Of a stretch of 40,437 bases of DNA, positions 29,201 to 37,779 are shown in pieces. Under the pieces are notes generated by a model. It saw nothing but the letters and a program-made list of their open reading frames with translations, did not search any database and was not told the origin of the DNA. Source of the DNA: Pseudomonas sp. GL-B-19 (GTDB taxonomy: Bacteria > Pseudomonadota > Gammaproteobacteria > Pseudomonadales > Pseudomonadaceae); assembly GCF_019956415.1 (NCBI RefSeq), contig NZ_JAHBDK010000051.1:1-40437 (forward strand), written 5' to 3'. Position numbers and translations under genes: made by a program. The stretch's first letter is position 1; every line of letters begins with the position of its first letter.

Positions 29201-31972
29201 TCAGTGCGCCTCATCCCAGTTATTTCCCACCCCAACCTCTACCAGAAGCGGCACATCCAGCTTCGCGGCGTCGCTCATGTGGATGCGAATTTCTTCACGA
29301 ACCTGATCGACCAAATCTTCACGCACTTCGAGAACCAATTCATCGTGCACCTGCAGGATGACTTTGGCGTCGAGGCCTGACGAAGTCAGCCAGTTATCCA
29401 CAGCCACCATGGCTTTCTTGATGATGTCCGCCGCGGTGCCTTGCATCGGGGCGTTGATCGCTGTGCGTTCGGCACCTTTGCGCAGGGCCGGGTTTTTCGC
29501 GTTGATTTCCGGCAGGTACAGTCGGCGACCGAAAATCGTCTCAACAAAACCTTGCTCGGCAGCTTGGGCGCGAGTGCGCTCCATGTATTGCAGCACGCCT
29601 GGGTATCGGGCGAAATAACGGTCGATGTACGCTTGAGACTGCTTGCGATCCACACCGATCTGCTTGGCCAGGCCGAACGCGCTCATGCCGTAGATCAAGC
29701 CGAAGTTGATCGCTTTGGCGCTACGACGCTGATCAGTGGTCACATCCGCCAGTTCAACGCCGAAGACTTCGGCCGCGGTGGCTTTATGCACGTCCAGATC
29801 ATTGCGGAAGGCGTGCAGCAACCCTTCGTCCTTGGCCAGATGGGCCATGATCCGCAGTTCAATCTGCGAGTAGTCCGCCGCCAGCAATTTGTAACCTGTG
29901 GGTGCAACAAACGCCTGACGAATGCGACGGCCTTCTGCGGTGCGGATCGGAATGTTCTGCAGGTTCGGATCGCTGGACGACAAACGCCCTGTTGCTGCGA
30001 CGGCTTGATGATAGGAAGTGTGAATCCGTCCGGTGCGCGGGTTGATCTGTTCCGGCAGGCGATCGGTGTAGGTGCTTTTCAGCTTGCTCATCGAGCGGTA
30101 CTGCATCAGCACTTTGGGCAGCGGGAAATCCTGCTCGGCCAGTTCCGCCAGTACGGCTTCGGCGGTGGAGGCCTGGCCCTTGGCCGTTTTGCTGAGCACC
30201 GGCAGGCCGAGTTTTTCGTACAGGATAACGCCCAGTTGCTTGGGCGAGCCGAGGTTGAATTCTTCGCCGGCGATGGCGAACGCCTCACGCTCCAGAGCGA
30301 TCATCTTCTCGCCCAGTTCCACGCTCTGAATGCCCAGTAGGTTGGCATCGACTAGCGCACCCTGGCGTTCAATCCGCGCCAGCACCGGCACCAGCGGCAT
30401 TTCGATTTCACTGAGGACTTTGCTGAGGCTCGGGATGGCATTGAGCTTTTCCTGCAACGTCTGGTGCAGGCGCAGGGTCACGTCGGCGTCTTCGGCGGCG
30501 TAAGGCCCGGCCAGTTCCAGCGAAATCTGGTCGAACGTCAACTGTTTGGCGCCTTTGCCGGCGATGTCCTGGAAGCTGGTAGTGGTGTGATTCAGGTACT
30601 TGAGCGCCAGGCTGTCCATGTCGTGGCGGGTCGCGGTTGAGTCCAGCACGTAGGATTCGAGCATGGTGTCGAAAGCGATGCCCCGCACGGTGATGCCGCA
30701 ACTCTGATCACCGCCGATGGCGCAGTTGGCCAGGATATTCATGTCGAACTTGGCGTGCTGGCCAACCTTGAGCTTGTTCGGGTCTTCCAGAATCGGTTTC
30801 AGTGCGCGAAGCACGGTGTCGCGGTCCAGCTGATCCGGCACGCCCATGTAGGAATGGGTCAGCGGGATGTAGGCAGCTTCGTTGGCTTGTACCGCGAACG
30901 ACAGGCCGACCAGTTGCGCCTGCTGCGCATCAATGCCGGTGGTTTCGGTATCGAAGGCGATCAGCTTGGCGTCGTTGAGCTTCTTCAGCCACAGGTCGAA
31001 ATCAGCCTGGGTGAGGATTGTTGTGTATTTGAGCTCGGCCTCGACGGCGGCTTCTTCAACCACTGGCGCGGTCACTTCCTGGCCGGAGCGTTTGGCGTCG
31101 CGCTGGTTCTCTTCGAACCAGCTCTTGAACTCCAGCAAGGTGTACAGCTCGGCGAGCTTGTCGTGATCCGGTTTGCCCATTTGCAAGTCATCGAGGCCGA
31201 TGTCCAGCGGCACGTCGATCTTGATGGTTGCCAGTTGGTAGGAGAGGAACGCCATCTCCTTGTGCTCTTCGAGCTTGGCCGGCAGGGTTTTCGCGCCGCG
31301 AATCGGCAGGGTCGGGACGATGTCGAGCTGTGCATACAGCTCGGTCAGGCCGCCGTTCACACCCACCAACAGGCCGGAAGCGGTCTTCGGGCCAATACCC
31401 GGAACGCCCGGGATGTTGTCGGAAGAGTCGCCCATGAGTGCCAGATAATCGATGATCTGCTCGGGAGCGACGCCGAATTTCTCCTTCACGCCCTCCACGT
31501 CCATGCTGCTACCGGTCATGGTGTTGACCAAGGTAATGTGGCCGTCGACCAGTTGTGCCATGTCTTTGTCGCCGGTGGAGATGATCACCGGGCGATCCGC
31601 CGCCGCACTGCTGCGGGCCAGGGTGCCGATCACGTCATCGGCCTCGACGCCTTCGACGCACAGCAGCGGGAAGCCCAGGGCGATCACGCTCTGGTGCAGT
31701 GGTTCGATTTGCACGCGCATGTCATCGGGCATGCTCGGACGGTTGGCCTTGTATTCGGCGTACATGTCATCGCGAAATGTCCCACCCTTGGCGTCGAACA
31801 CCACGGCGAACGGACTGTCCGGGTACTGCTTGCGCAGACTCTTGAGCATGTTCAACACGCCCTTGACCGCACCGGTCGGCAGGCCTTTGGACGTGGTCAG
31901 CGGTGGCAGCGCGTGAAAGGCGCGGTACAGGTAAGAAGAACCGTCCACCAGGACGAGGGGGGCTTGGCTCAT
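29201..31972 (-). CDS. polA: DNA polymerase I, 923 aa
   Basis: A repair and Okazaki-fragment polymerase. The N-terminal 5'-3' exonuclease (about 1-290) has the metal-binding acidic residues (GVEADDVIGTLA, STGDKDMAQLV, ALMGDSSDNIPGVPGIGPKT). The 3'-5' exonuclease (about 320-515) keeps FDTETTGID, so proofreading is likely intact. The polymerase domain contains DYSQIELR (motif A), RRSAKAINFGLIYGMS (motif B) and VHDELVLEV (motif C). I chose ATG 31972 (MSQAPLVLVDGSSYLYRAFH); a TTG four codons earlier also keeps the frame. Length is standard. Confidence 0.96.
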   Translation of the reverse strand: MSQAPLVLVDGSSYLYRAFHALPPLTTSKGLPTGAVKGVLNMLKSLRKQYPDSPFAVVFDAKGGTFRDDMYAEYKANRPSMPDDMRVQIEPLHQSVIALGFPLLCVEGVEADDVIGTLARSSAAADRPVIISTGDKDMAQLVDGHITLVNTMTGSSMDVEGVKEKFGVAPEQIIDYLALMGDSSDNIPGVPGIGPKTASGLLVGVNGGLTELYAQLDIVPTLPIRGAKTLPAKLEEHKEMAFLSYQLATIKIDVPLDIGLDDLQMGKPDHDKLAELYTLLEFKSWFEENQRDAKRSGQEVTAPVVEEAAVEAELKYTTILTQADFDLWLKKLNDAKLIAFDTETTGIDAQQAQLVGLSFAVQANEAAYIPLTHSYMGVPDQLDRDTVLRALKPILEDPNKLKVGQHAKFDMNILANCAIGGDQSCGITVRGIAFDTMLESYVLDSTATRHDMDSLALKYLNHTTTSFQDIAGKGAKQLTFDQISLELAGPYAAEDADVTLRLHQTLQEKLNAIPSLSKVLSEIEMPLVPVLARIERQGALVDANLLGIQSVELGEKMIALEREAFAIAGEEFNLGSPKQLGVILYEKLGLPVLSKTAKGQASTAEAVLAELAEQDFPLPKVLMQYRSMSKLKSTYTDRLPEQINPRTGRIHTSYHQAVAATGRLSSSDPNLQNIPIRTAEGRRIRQAFVAPTGYKLLAADYSQIELRIMAHLAKDEGLLHAFRNDLDVHKATAAEVFGVELADVTTDQRRSAKAINFGLIYGMSAFGLAKQIGVDRKQSQAYIDRYFARYPGVLQYMERTRAQAAEQGFVETIFGRRLYLPEINAKNPALRKGAERTAINAPMQGTAADIIKKAMVAVDNWLTSSGLDAKVILQVHDELVLEVREDLVDQVREEIRIHMSDAAKLDVPLLVEVGVGNNWDEAH

Positions 31973-32046
31973 GAGCAGGATCAACCTTTTCGGCGGGTCC
32001 GGCGCTAGAATAGCGGGACCGTTGACGACAAAGGGACAAGGTTATC

Positions 32047-32337
32047 ATGCGCACACTAAATCGCCTGTTGCTGGCTGGCTTGTTTGCAACTGTTCCATTG
32101 GCCGTCATGGCGGCGGACGATGCGCCGACACCGGAACCGGAAGTGACGATCCGCACGGAAGGGGACAAGGTCATTCAGGAGTATCGTCAAAACGGTTTCC
32201 TGTATGCCATCAAAGTCACGCCCAAAGGCGGCAAGCCGTATTTCCTGGTACGCGCAGATGGTACAGAGGCAAACTACATCCGCTCGGATCAGCCGGATAT
32301 GCTGATTCCGGCGTGGGAAATTTTCACCTGGAAGTAG
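32047..32337 (+). CDS. DUF2782 family periplasmic protein, 96 aa
   Basis: A signal peptide (about residues 1-22, ending VMAA) is followed by a small beta-rich domain: PEVTIRTEGDKVIQEYRQNG, FLYAIKVTPKGGKPYFLV and IPAWEIFTWK. This is the DUF2782 pattern; the role is unknown. It starts 74 bases from polA, divergent, and lies 57 bases before thrB on the same strand, as PA5494-PA5495 do in PAO1. Confidence 0.88.
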   Translation: MRTLNRLLLAGLFATVPLAVMAADDAPTPEPEVTIRTEGDKVIQEYRQNGFLYAIKVTPKGGKPYFLVRADGTEANYIRSDQPDMLIPAWEIFTWK

Positions 32338-32394
32338 TTTCTTAATTTCAATCGGCGCTGGCTCACGAGCGGCGCCCGTACTGGCAGTTTAAAC

Positions 32395-33345
32395 ATGTCT
32401 GTGTTCACCCCCCTGGCTCGGCCCGAGCTGGAAACTTTTCTCGCCCCTTATGGCCTCGGCCGCCTGCTTGATTTCCAGGGGATTGCTGCCGGTAGCGAAA
32501 ACACCAATTTCTTTATCAGTCTGGAGCAGGGCGAGTTCGTCCTGACCCTGGTTGAGCGCGGTCCGGTCGATGAAATGCCGTTCTTCATTGAACTGCTCGA
32601 CGTCCTGCATGAGGCCGATTTGCCAGTGCCTTACGCCCTGCGCACCATCGACGGCGTTGCCCTGCGCGAACTGGCCGGCAAGCCTGCACTGCTGCAACCG
32701 CGACTGGCCGGCAAGCACATCAAGCAGGCCAACGCGCAGCACTGCGCGCAGGTCGGCGAGTTGCTTGCACACCTGCATCTGGCGACCCAGGCCAACATGA
32801 TCAAGCGTAAAACCGATCGTGGTCTGGACTGGATGCTGGAGGAAGGCACGCAGTTTCTTTCTCATCTGAATGCCGAGCAAAGCGATTTGCTGAATCGGGC
32901 GCTGGATGAAATCGCCGAGCAGAAGGTAAAAATTCTGGCGTTGCCGCGCGCCAACATCCACGCCGACCTGTTCCGCGATAACGCGATGTTCGAAGGCACG
33001 CACCTGACCGGGTTGATCGACTTCTACAACGCCTGTTCGGGGCCGATGCTCTACGACGTGGCGATTGCCTTGAACGACTGGTGTTCGGACGAAGACGGGT
33101 TGATCGATGGACCGCGAGCGCGAGCATTGCTGGGGGCTTATGCGGCGTTGCGTCCGTTCACAGCGGTTGAAGCCGAACTGTGGCCGACGATGCTGCGCGT
33201 GGCGTGCGTGCGGTTTTGGTTGTCACGGTTGATCGCGGCAGAGTCTTTTGCCGGGCAGGACGTGTTGATTCACGATCCGATGGAGTTTCAGTTGCGGTTG
33301 GCACAGCGGCAGAAGGTCAGCACACCGCTGCCTTTCGCCCTTTAA
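32395..33345 (+). CDS. thrB: Homoserine kinase ThrB, 316 aa
   Basis: It phosphorylates homoserine in threonine synthesis. This is the aminoglycoside-phosphotransferase-fold type used by pseudomonads, unlike the GHMP-type ThrB of E. coli. Visible are the nucleotide-binding SENTNFFI loop (about residues 34-41), the catalytic NIHADLFRDNAMF (His-x-Asp-x4-Asn) near residue 187 and the metal-binding GLIDFYNA. Length matches the family (about 316). Confidence 0.93.
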   Translation: MSVFTPLARPELETFLAPYGLGRLLDFQGIAAGSENTNFFISLEQGEFVLTLVERGPVDEMPFFIELLDVLHEADLPVPYALRTIDGVALRELAGKPALLQPRLAGKHIKQANAQHCAQVGELLAHLHLATQANMIKRKTDRGLDWMLEEGTQFLSHLNAEQSDLLNRALDEIAEQKVKILALPRANIHADLFRDNAMFEGTHLTGLIDFYNACSGPMLYDVAIALNDWCSDEDGLIDGPRARALLGAYAALRPFTAVEAELWPTMLRVACVRFWLSRLIAAESFAGQDVLIHDPMEFQLRLAQRQKVSTPLPFAL

Positions 33346-33349
33346 AAGC

Positions 33350-33413
33350 TTCGCGAGCAGGCTCGCTCCCACAGGTTTACGGTGATCCATGTGGGAGCGA
33401 GCCTGCTCGCGAT
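33350..33413. repeat. REP pair (REPIN) between convergent genes
   Basis: Inverted units at 33350-33373 and 33390-33413 (TGTGGGAGCGAGCCTGCTCG) are separated by 16 bases. The pair starts five bases after the thrB stop and lies 23 bases before the znuA stop, and may help end both transcripts. Confidence 0.85.
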
Positions 33414-33435
33414 TGAGGCGAAGCCGAACAAGGTT

Positions 33436-34356
33436 TTACAGCGACTCCAGACACCCCGCCAAATCATTCCCCAACTTCTCCAGCACCTGCTCATACCCCT
33501 GAGCGGTCGCCGGTGTATATCCGCCCAGCGCATCCAGTTCCGCCAGTTTCACCGGCAGACCCGTTACTAACGTTTCCGCCAGGCGCGGACGTAATGGCGG
33601 CTCACTGAACACGCACGTCTTGCCGACTTCCTGCAACCGCGCGCGCATCGCCGCGACGTGCTGGGCACCGGGCTGTACTTCGGCGGCGACGCTGAATACG
33701 CCAGTATGCTTAAGGCCATAGGCGTCTTCGAAGTAGTCGAAGGCTTCGTGGAACACGAAGTACGGCTTATCTGCGATCCCCGCCAGCCGCGCCTTCAAGC
33801 GCTGGTCCAGCGCGTCCAGTCGCTCATTGAACGCCTTGAGGTTGCTCTGATAGCGCGGCGCATTGTCCGGGTCGGCAGCGCTCAGGTCGGCGGCCATTTT
33901 TGCAGCGATCACTCGGGCATTAGCCGGTGACAACCACAAATGCGCGTCCAGACTGCCTGGGCGATGATCGTGGTCATGCTCATCAGCATCTTCGGTGTGG
34001 GAGTGACTGTCTTCGGCGAAGCGACGCAATTTCAGCCCCGGCAAATCCTGCACGGCGACGCTCGGCAGCGTACGACCATTCAGCACGCGCGGCAGGAAGC
34101 CCTCCATGTCCGGCCCGATCCAGTACACCAGATCGACCGATTGCACCTTTCGTACGTCGGAAGGGCGCAAGGCATAGCTATGCGGCGAAGTGCCAGGTGG
34201 CAGCAACACTTCCGGAACCGCTACGCCATCCTGCACCGCAGCGGCAATCAACTGCAGGGGTTTGATGCTGGTGAGGACTTTGACTTCGGCATGCGCCGAA
34301 CCGATCAGCAAAAAACTTGCGATAAATGCGACAAAAAAAGAAAAAAGTCGGGACAC
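33436..34356 (-). CDS. znuA: Zinc ABC transporter substrate-binding protein ZnuA, 306 aa
   Basis: A periplasmic high-affinity zinc-binding protein for ZnuBC. The signal peptide ends at GSAHA-E. Zinc ligands of cluster A-I proteins are seen in PPGTSPHSYALRPSD (His), DAHLWLSP (His) and FHEAFDYF (His), with the ZnuA-typical His/Asp-rich loop HSHTEDADEHDHDH between the first two. The start is uncertain: GTG 34356 gives a compact signal peptide (MSRLFSFFVAFIASFLLIGS), while GTG 34365 adds three residues. It is divergent from zur and probably repressed by Zur. Confidence 0.92.
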   Translation of the reverse strand: MSRLFSFFVAFIASFLLIGSAHAEVKVLTSIKPLQLIAAAVQDGVAVPEVLLPPGTSPHSYALRPSDVRKVQSVDLVYWIGPDMEGFLPRVLNGRTLPSVAVQDLPGLKLRRFAEDSHSHTEDADEHDHDHRPGSLDAHLWLSPANARVIAAKMAADLSAADPDNAPRYQSNLKAFNERLDALDQRLKARLAGIADKPYFVFHEAFDYFEDAYGLKHTGVFSVAAEVQPGAQHVAAMRARLQEVGKTCVFSEPPLRPRLAETLVTGLPVKLAELDALGGYTPATAQGYEQVLEKLGNDLAGCLESL

Positions 34357-34383
34357 GATGACCACTCGAAGAGGCGAGAACGA

Positions 34384-34396
34384 GTAACATAATAAC
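34384..34396. promoter_or_regulatory. Probable Zur operator between znuA and zur
   Basis: GTAACATAATAAC (reverse GTTATTATGTTAC) resembles the gamma-proteobacterial Zur core GTTATAATATAAC at about 10 of 13 positions by my count. It lies 28 bases upstream of znuA and 26 bases before zur, a natural site to repress both. Confidence 0.55.
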
Positions 34397-34422
34397 GTCT
34401 CTCACAAAACTCGTCGCCGCTC

Positions 34423-34905
34423 ATGCCTAAAACACCGATTGCCAGCCGTCCCCACGACCACTCTCATTGCGTGCATAGCGCATTGTCTGAGGCGGATGCC
34501 TTGTGCGCACATCAGGGACTGCGTCTGACCGCGTTGCGCCGGCGAGTGCTGGAGTTGGTGTGGCAAAGCCACAAACCGTTGGGTGCCTACGACATTCTCG
34601 CGGTGCTCAGTGAGCAGGATGGCCGTCGCGCCGCGCCGCCGACGGTGTACCGCGCACTGGATTTCCTCTTGGAAAACATCCTCGTGCACCGCATCTCCTC
34701 GCTCAACGCCTTCGTCGGCTGCAATCATCCGGGGCACGCCCACCAGGGGCAGTTCCTGATTTGCCGCGAATGCCACGCCGCCATTGAGCTCGAACAGAAG
34801 TCCATCAGTGACGCGATTGTGATGAGTGCCAAGGATGTCGGTTTTGTAGTCGAAGGCCAGACCGTTGAAGTGGTCGGTCTCTGTTCGGGCTGCCAGGGGG
34901 CTTGA
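34423..34905 (+). CDS. zur: Zinc uptake regulator Zur (Fur family, Np20), 160 aa
   Basis: A zinc-sensing repressor. The winged-helix DNA-binding part is at about 30-95 (GLRLTALRRRVLELVWQSHK, PPTVYRALDFLLE), with ISSLNAFVGCNHPGHAHQGQ forming the hinge and ligand region. Structural zinc is held by the cysteines of CRECH and CSGC near the end. An unusual His/Cys-rich N-terminus (HDHSHCVH) precedes the domain. It begins the operon zur-znuC-znuB, overlapping znuC by one base. Confidence 0.92.
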   Translation: MPKTPIASRPHDHSHCVHSALSEADALCAHQGLRLTALRRRVLELVWQSHKPLGAYDILAVLSEQDGRRAAPPTVYRALDFLLENILVHRISSLNAFVGCNHPGHAHQGQFLICRECHAAIELEQKSISDAIVMSAKDVGFVVEGQTVEVVGLCSGCQGA

Positions 34906-35681
34906 TGAGCAACGCGCTGATCCGTCTCGAGCAGGTTGCTGTCACGTTTGCCGGGCAAAGCGTGCTGGATAACATCGAGCTGAGCGTCGAGCCGGGGCAG
35001 ATCGTCACCCTGATCGGCCCTAACGGTGCCGGCAAGACCACGCTGGTGCGCGCGGTGCTCGGTCTGTTGAAGCCAACCAGCGGCAGCGTCTGGCGCAAGC
35101 CGAAACTGCGCGTGGGTTACATGCCGCAAAAACTTCACGTCGATCCGACGCTGCCGCTGTCGGTGCTGCGCTTTTTGCGGCTGGTGCCGGGTGTGGACCG
35201 CGCGATGGCGTTGGCGGCACTCAAGGAGGTCGGTGCCGAACAGGTGATCGACAGCCCGGTACAAAGTGTTTCCGGCGGTGAAATGCAGCGCGTGCTGCTG
35301 GCCCGGGCGCTGCTGCGCGAGCCGGAACTGCTGGTGCTCGACGAGCCGGTGCAAGGCGTCGACGTGGCGGGTCAGGCTGAACTTTACAACCTGATTACGC
35401 GCCTGCGTGACCGTCACGGTTGCGGCGTGCTGATGGTTTCCCACGATTTGCACTTGGTCATGAGCACCACCGACCAAGTGGTTTGCCTCAACCGCCACGT
35501 CTGCTGCTCCGGGCATCCTGAGCAAGTCAGCGGCGATCCTGCGTTTGTCGAGCTGTTCGGCAAGAACGCCCAAAGCCTGGCGATTTATCACCACCACCAC
35601 GACCACGCCCATGACCTGCATGGCTCGGTCGTCACGGCGGCTCAACCCCACGTTCACGGAGATAGTTGCAAGCATGGCTGA
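34905..35681 (+). CDS. znuC: Zinc ABC transporter ATPase ZnuC, 258 aa
   Basis: ATPase for zinc import. Walker A is GPNGAGKTT (about residues 39-47), the signature VSGGEMQRVLLARAL and Walker B LLVLDEPVQGVD, with the switch His in SHDLH. The C-terminus is His-rich (HHHHDHAHDL, HVHGDSCKHG), typical of ZnuC. I chose ATG 34905, one codon after the first possible TTG; it overlaps the zur stop (TGATG). It overlaps znuB by 8 bases. Confidence 0.93.
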   Translation: MSNALIRLEQVAVTFAGQSVLDNIELSVEPGQIVTLIGPNGAGKTTLVRAVLGLLKPTSGSVWRKPKLRVGYMPQKLHVDPTLPLSVLRFLRLVPGVDRAMALAALKEVGAEQVIDSPVQSVSGGEMQRVLLARALLREPELLVLDEPVQGVDVAGQAELYNLITRLRDRHGCGVLMVSHDLHLVMSTTDQVVCLNRHVCCSGHPEQVSGDPAFVELFGKNAQSLAIYHHHHDHAHDLHGSVVTAAQPHVHGDSCKHG

Positions 35682-36462
35682 TTTTCTGCTCTACGCCCTG
35701 CTTGCAGGTTTGGCTTTGGCGCTGGTGGCGGGCCCGTTGGGCTCGTTCGTGGTCTGGCGGCGCATGGCCTATTTCGGCGACACTTTGTCCCACGCGGCCT
35801 TGCTCGGCGTAGCGCTGGGATTCTTGCTGGATGTCAGCCCGACCGTTGCGGTGACCGTTGGCTGCTTGCTGTTGGCGGTGTTGCTAGTGACGTTGCAACA
35901 ACGCCAACCGCTGGCGTCTGACACGCTTTTGGGAATTCTCGCACCGAGCACGCTCTCCCTGGGCCTGGTGGTACTAAGCTTCATGCACGAAGTGCGGATC
36001 GACCTGATGGCGTATCTGTTCGGCGACTTGCTGGCGATCAGCCCGACCGATCTGGCCTGGATCCTGGGTGGCAGCGCTGCCGTATTGGCGTTGCTGGTGA
36101 CGTTGTGGCGGCCAATGCTGGCCATCACTGTGCATGAAGAGTTGGCCAGGGTCGAAGGATTGCCGGTGGCGTCGTTGCGTCTGACCCTGATGCTCTTGAT
36201 CGCCGTGGTGATTGCTGTCGCGATGAAAATCGTCGGCGTATTGCTGATTACGTCGCTGTTGATCATCCCGGCGGCTGCCGCACAACGTCACGCCCGGTCA
36301 CCGGAGCAGATGGCACTGGGCGCGAGCCTGCTTGGCATGCTCGCGGTCTGTGGCGGTTTGGCATTGTCGTGGTTCAAGGACACACCGGCGGGCCCCTCTA
36401 TTGTTGTGACGGCTGCCGCACTGTTTCTGCTGAGTTTTGTCCTGCCCCGTCGAGGGGTGTAG
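35674..36462 (+). CDS. znuB: Zinc ABC transporter permease ZnuB, 262 aa
   Basis: The membrane channel of the zinc importer (ABC-3 family), with about eight hydrophobic helices. Conserved segments include RRMAYFGDTLSHAALLGVAL near residues 29-48 and GVLLITSLLIIPAAAAQ in the last third. The frame is open further upstream inside znuC, but ATG 35674 (MADFLLYALLAGLALALVAG) gives the family length and a normal start. It overlaps the end of znuC, indicating coupled translation. Confidence 0.93.
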   Translation: MADFLLYALLAGLALALVAGPLGSFVVWRRMAYFGDTLSHAALLGVALGFLLDVSPTVAVTVGCLLLAVLLVTLQQRQPLASDTLLGILAPSTLSLGLVVLSFMHEVRIDLMAYLFGDLLAISPTDLAWILGGSAAVLALLVTLWRPMLAITVHEELARVEGLPVASLRLTLMLLIAVVIAVAMKIVGVLLITSLLIIPAAAAQRHARSPEQMALGASLLGMLAVCGGLALSWFKDTPAGPSIVVTAAALFLLSFVLPRRGV

Positions 36463-36499
36463 ACTTGCTCGTTTTTTGCGCAAATAGAGAGTCGCAGGA

Positions 36500-37216
36500 A
36501 TGAAGTTGTTCGCCTCCCGTTATCTGCTCCTTGTCGCATTTTCTTTGCTGCTGGGCGCCTGCCAAAGCACGCCACCGGCGGCCCCAGAGGCCTCTGAGTC
36601 TCGGGCTACGGCCATCGCGCAGCTGGAACAAAGCCTCGCCAGCAGCGAGTTGGCCACCGCCGAAGATCAACTGGCCACCTTGCAGGCCCAGTCACCCAAC
36701 GACCCAACCCTTGAGCAATACCAACGGCAACTGGCCGAGGCGTATCTGCGCCGTAGCCAAATCGTGCTGCAAAAAGGCGATGTGAATGCCGCCGCCACCG
36801 CGTTGAGTCGTGCCCGGGCCCTGATGCCGAAAGCCCCGGCGCTGACTGGCGGGGTGAACAACGCCATTGTTACTGCCCGCAAAGCCGAACTGGATAAAGC
36901 GGAAGCCGATCTTCAAGCCGCTGAAGCCCAACCCCACGCGAAGGTGATTGATCCAACGGCCGAAAGCACCACCGTTGCGTTGAATCTCACCGATATGGCG
37001 AAACTTCGTCGCCAACTCGATGCCATCGCCGCCGATGTGGTGAATTTTAACTGCGACGTGAGCATTCAGGTCCCGCGCACCGATGATTATCCCTGGCTGG
37101 CGACGTTGCTGACCAAGCGGGTGACGAAGCTGGATGCGGATTTTGATCTGAAGCTGGAGAGACAGATTCTACGCAACATTCCGGCGCAGATGGTTCTGAG
37201 TCCTCGTAAATCCTGA
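36500..37216 (+). CDS. Lipoprotein with helical repeats (PA5502-like), 238 aa
   Basis: The lipobox LLLGAC gives Cys21, with Gln at +2. A Pro/Ala-rich linker is followed by helices that resemble one or two TPR-like units (about 40-110: QLEQSLASSELATAEDQLAT, AYLRRSQIVLQKGDVNAAAT). A coiled-coil stretch (about 120-140) and a C-terminal domain with VNFNCDVSIQVPRTDDYPWL follow. The function is unknown. It starts 37 bases after znuB and might belong to the same transcript. Confidence 0.8.
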   Translation: MKLFASRYLLLVAFSLLLGACQSTPPAAPEASESRATAIAQLEQSLASSELATAEDQLATLQAQSPNDPTLEQYQRQLAEAYLRRSQIVLQKGDVNAAATALSRARALMPKAPALTGGVNNAIVTARKAELDKAEADLQAAEAQPHAKVIDPTAESTTVALNLTDMAKLRRQLDAIAADVVNFNCDVSIQVPRTDDYPWLATLLTKRVTKLDADFDLKLERQILRNIPAQMVLSPRKS

Positions 37217-37220
37217 AAGC

Positions 37221-37244
37221 ATCGCGGGCTTGCCCGCGATGGCG
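37221..37244. repeat. Short REP-like palindrome
   Basis: ATCGCGGGCTTGCCCGCGAT is a self-complementary unit with a small loop, five bases after the lipoprotein gene. It could serve as a transcript end for both convergent genes. Confidence 0.7.
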
Positions 37245-37266
37245 TCTTTCCTGGCACCACATCCCT

Positions 37267-37568
37267 TCAGGCCGGAATCGCCTTGGCCTTAGGCTCCCGA
37301 TCCCAAACCCGATGCTGCCCGATCGCCGCAAAAAACGGCTTGATCAGCTTCGCATCCGTCCCCATGATCAACCCCGCATCAGCCTCCAGCTTCAACACAT
37401 CCAGCAACTGCTTCACCTCGTCATGCAGCGCAATCGCCTTCAAGTGCTTATAGGCCTCCAGCGGGTGTCGGTACCGGCCAATTCGCTTTTGGTGGGGGCA
37501 GGCTTCTTGATACTCATCCGTCCAAACTCCTCGTTGCGATTCCCGCCGTAGCCAGGATTCTTGTGCAT
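37267..37568 (-). pseudogene. Small gene, apparently frameshifted, unknown function
   Basis: The minus strand has two good pieces in different frames. The first, from ATG 37568 or 37517, gives ...NEEFGRMSIKKPAPTKSELA, with AGGAG 10 bases before ATG 37517, and ends at 37440. The second gives RHPLEAYKHLKAIALHDEVK, then ...LLDVLKLEADAG, ...KPFFAAIGQHRVWDREPKAK, ending at 37267 with typical Pseudomonas codon use. A one-base shift near 37470-37490 would join them. A single alternative frame from GTG 37584 covers the second piece without a ribosome site. It may be a real frameshift, a sequencing error, or a 105-residue gene; I know no function. Confidence 0.5.
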
Positions 37569-37779
37569 TCCCCAGGTACGGCACCGGGGCGTAGTCGAGT
37601 TGCCTTATTAGTGACTGATGGGGTTTTTAGCCGTTCCTTTTTTATGACCTTTGATCGCGTTATTGCCAAATCGAAGGATGAATGCGGAATAAATGCTAAT
37701 AACCTCTATACGGACAGGCTAAAATGCGCGCCCGGCTAACCGCTGATCCTTTTCTAACGCGCCCCACAAGGTTCGCTAC

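Noticed and set aside
30755..32008. Long plus-strand open frame (417 codons) opposite polA
   Set aside because: Antisense shadow of polA; no recognisable motifs and composition typical of reverse-strand frames.
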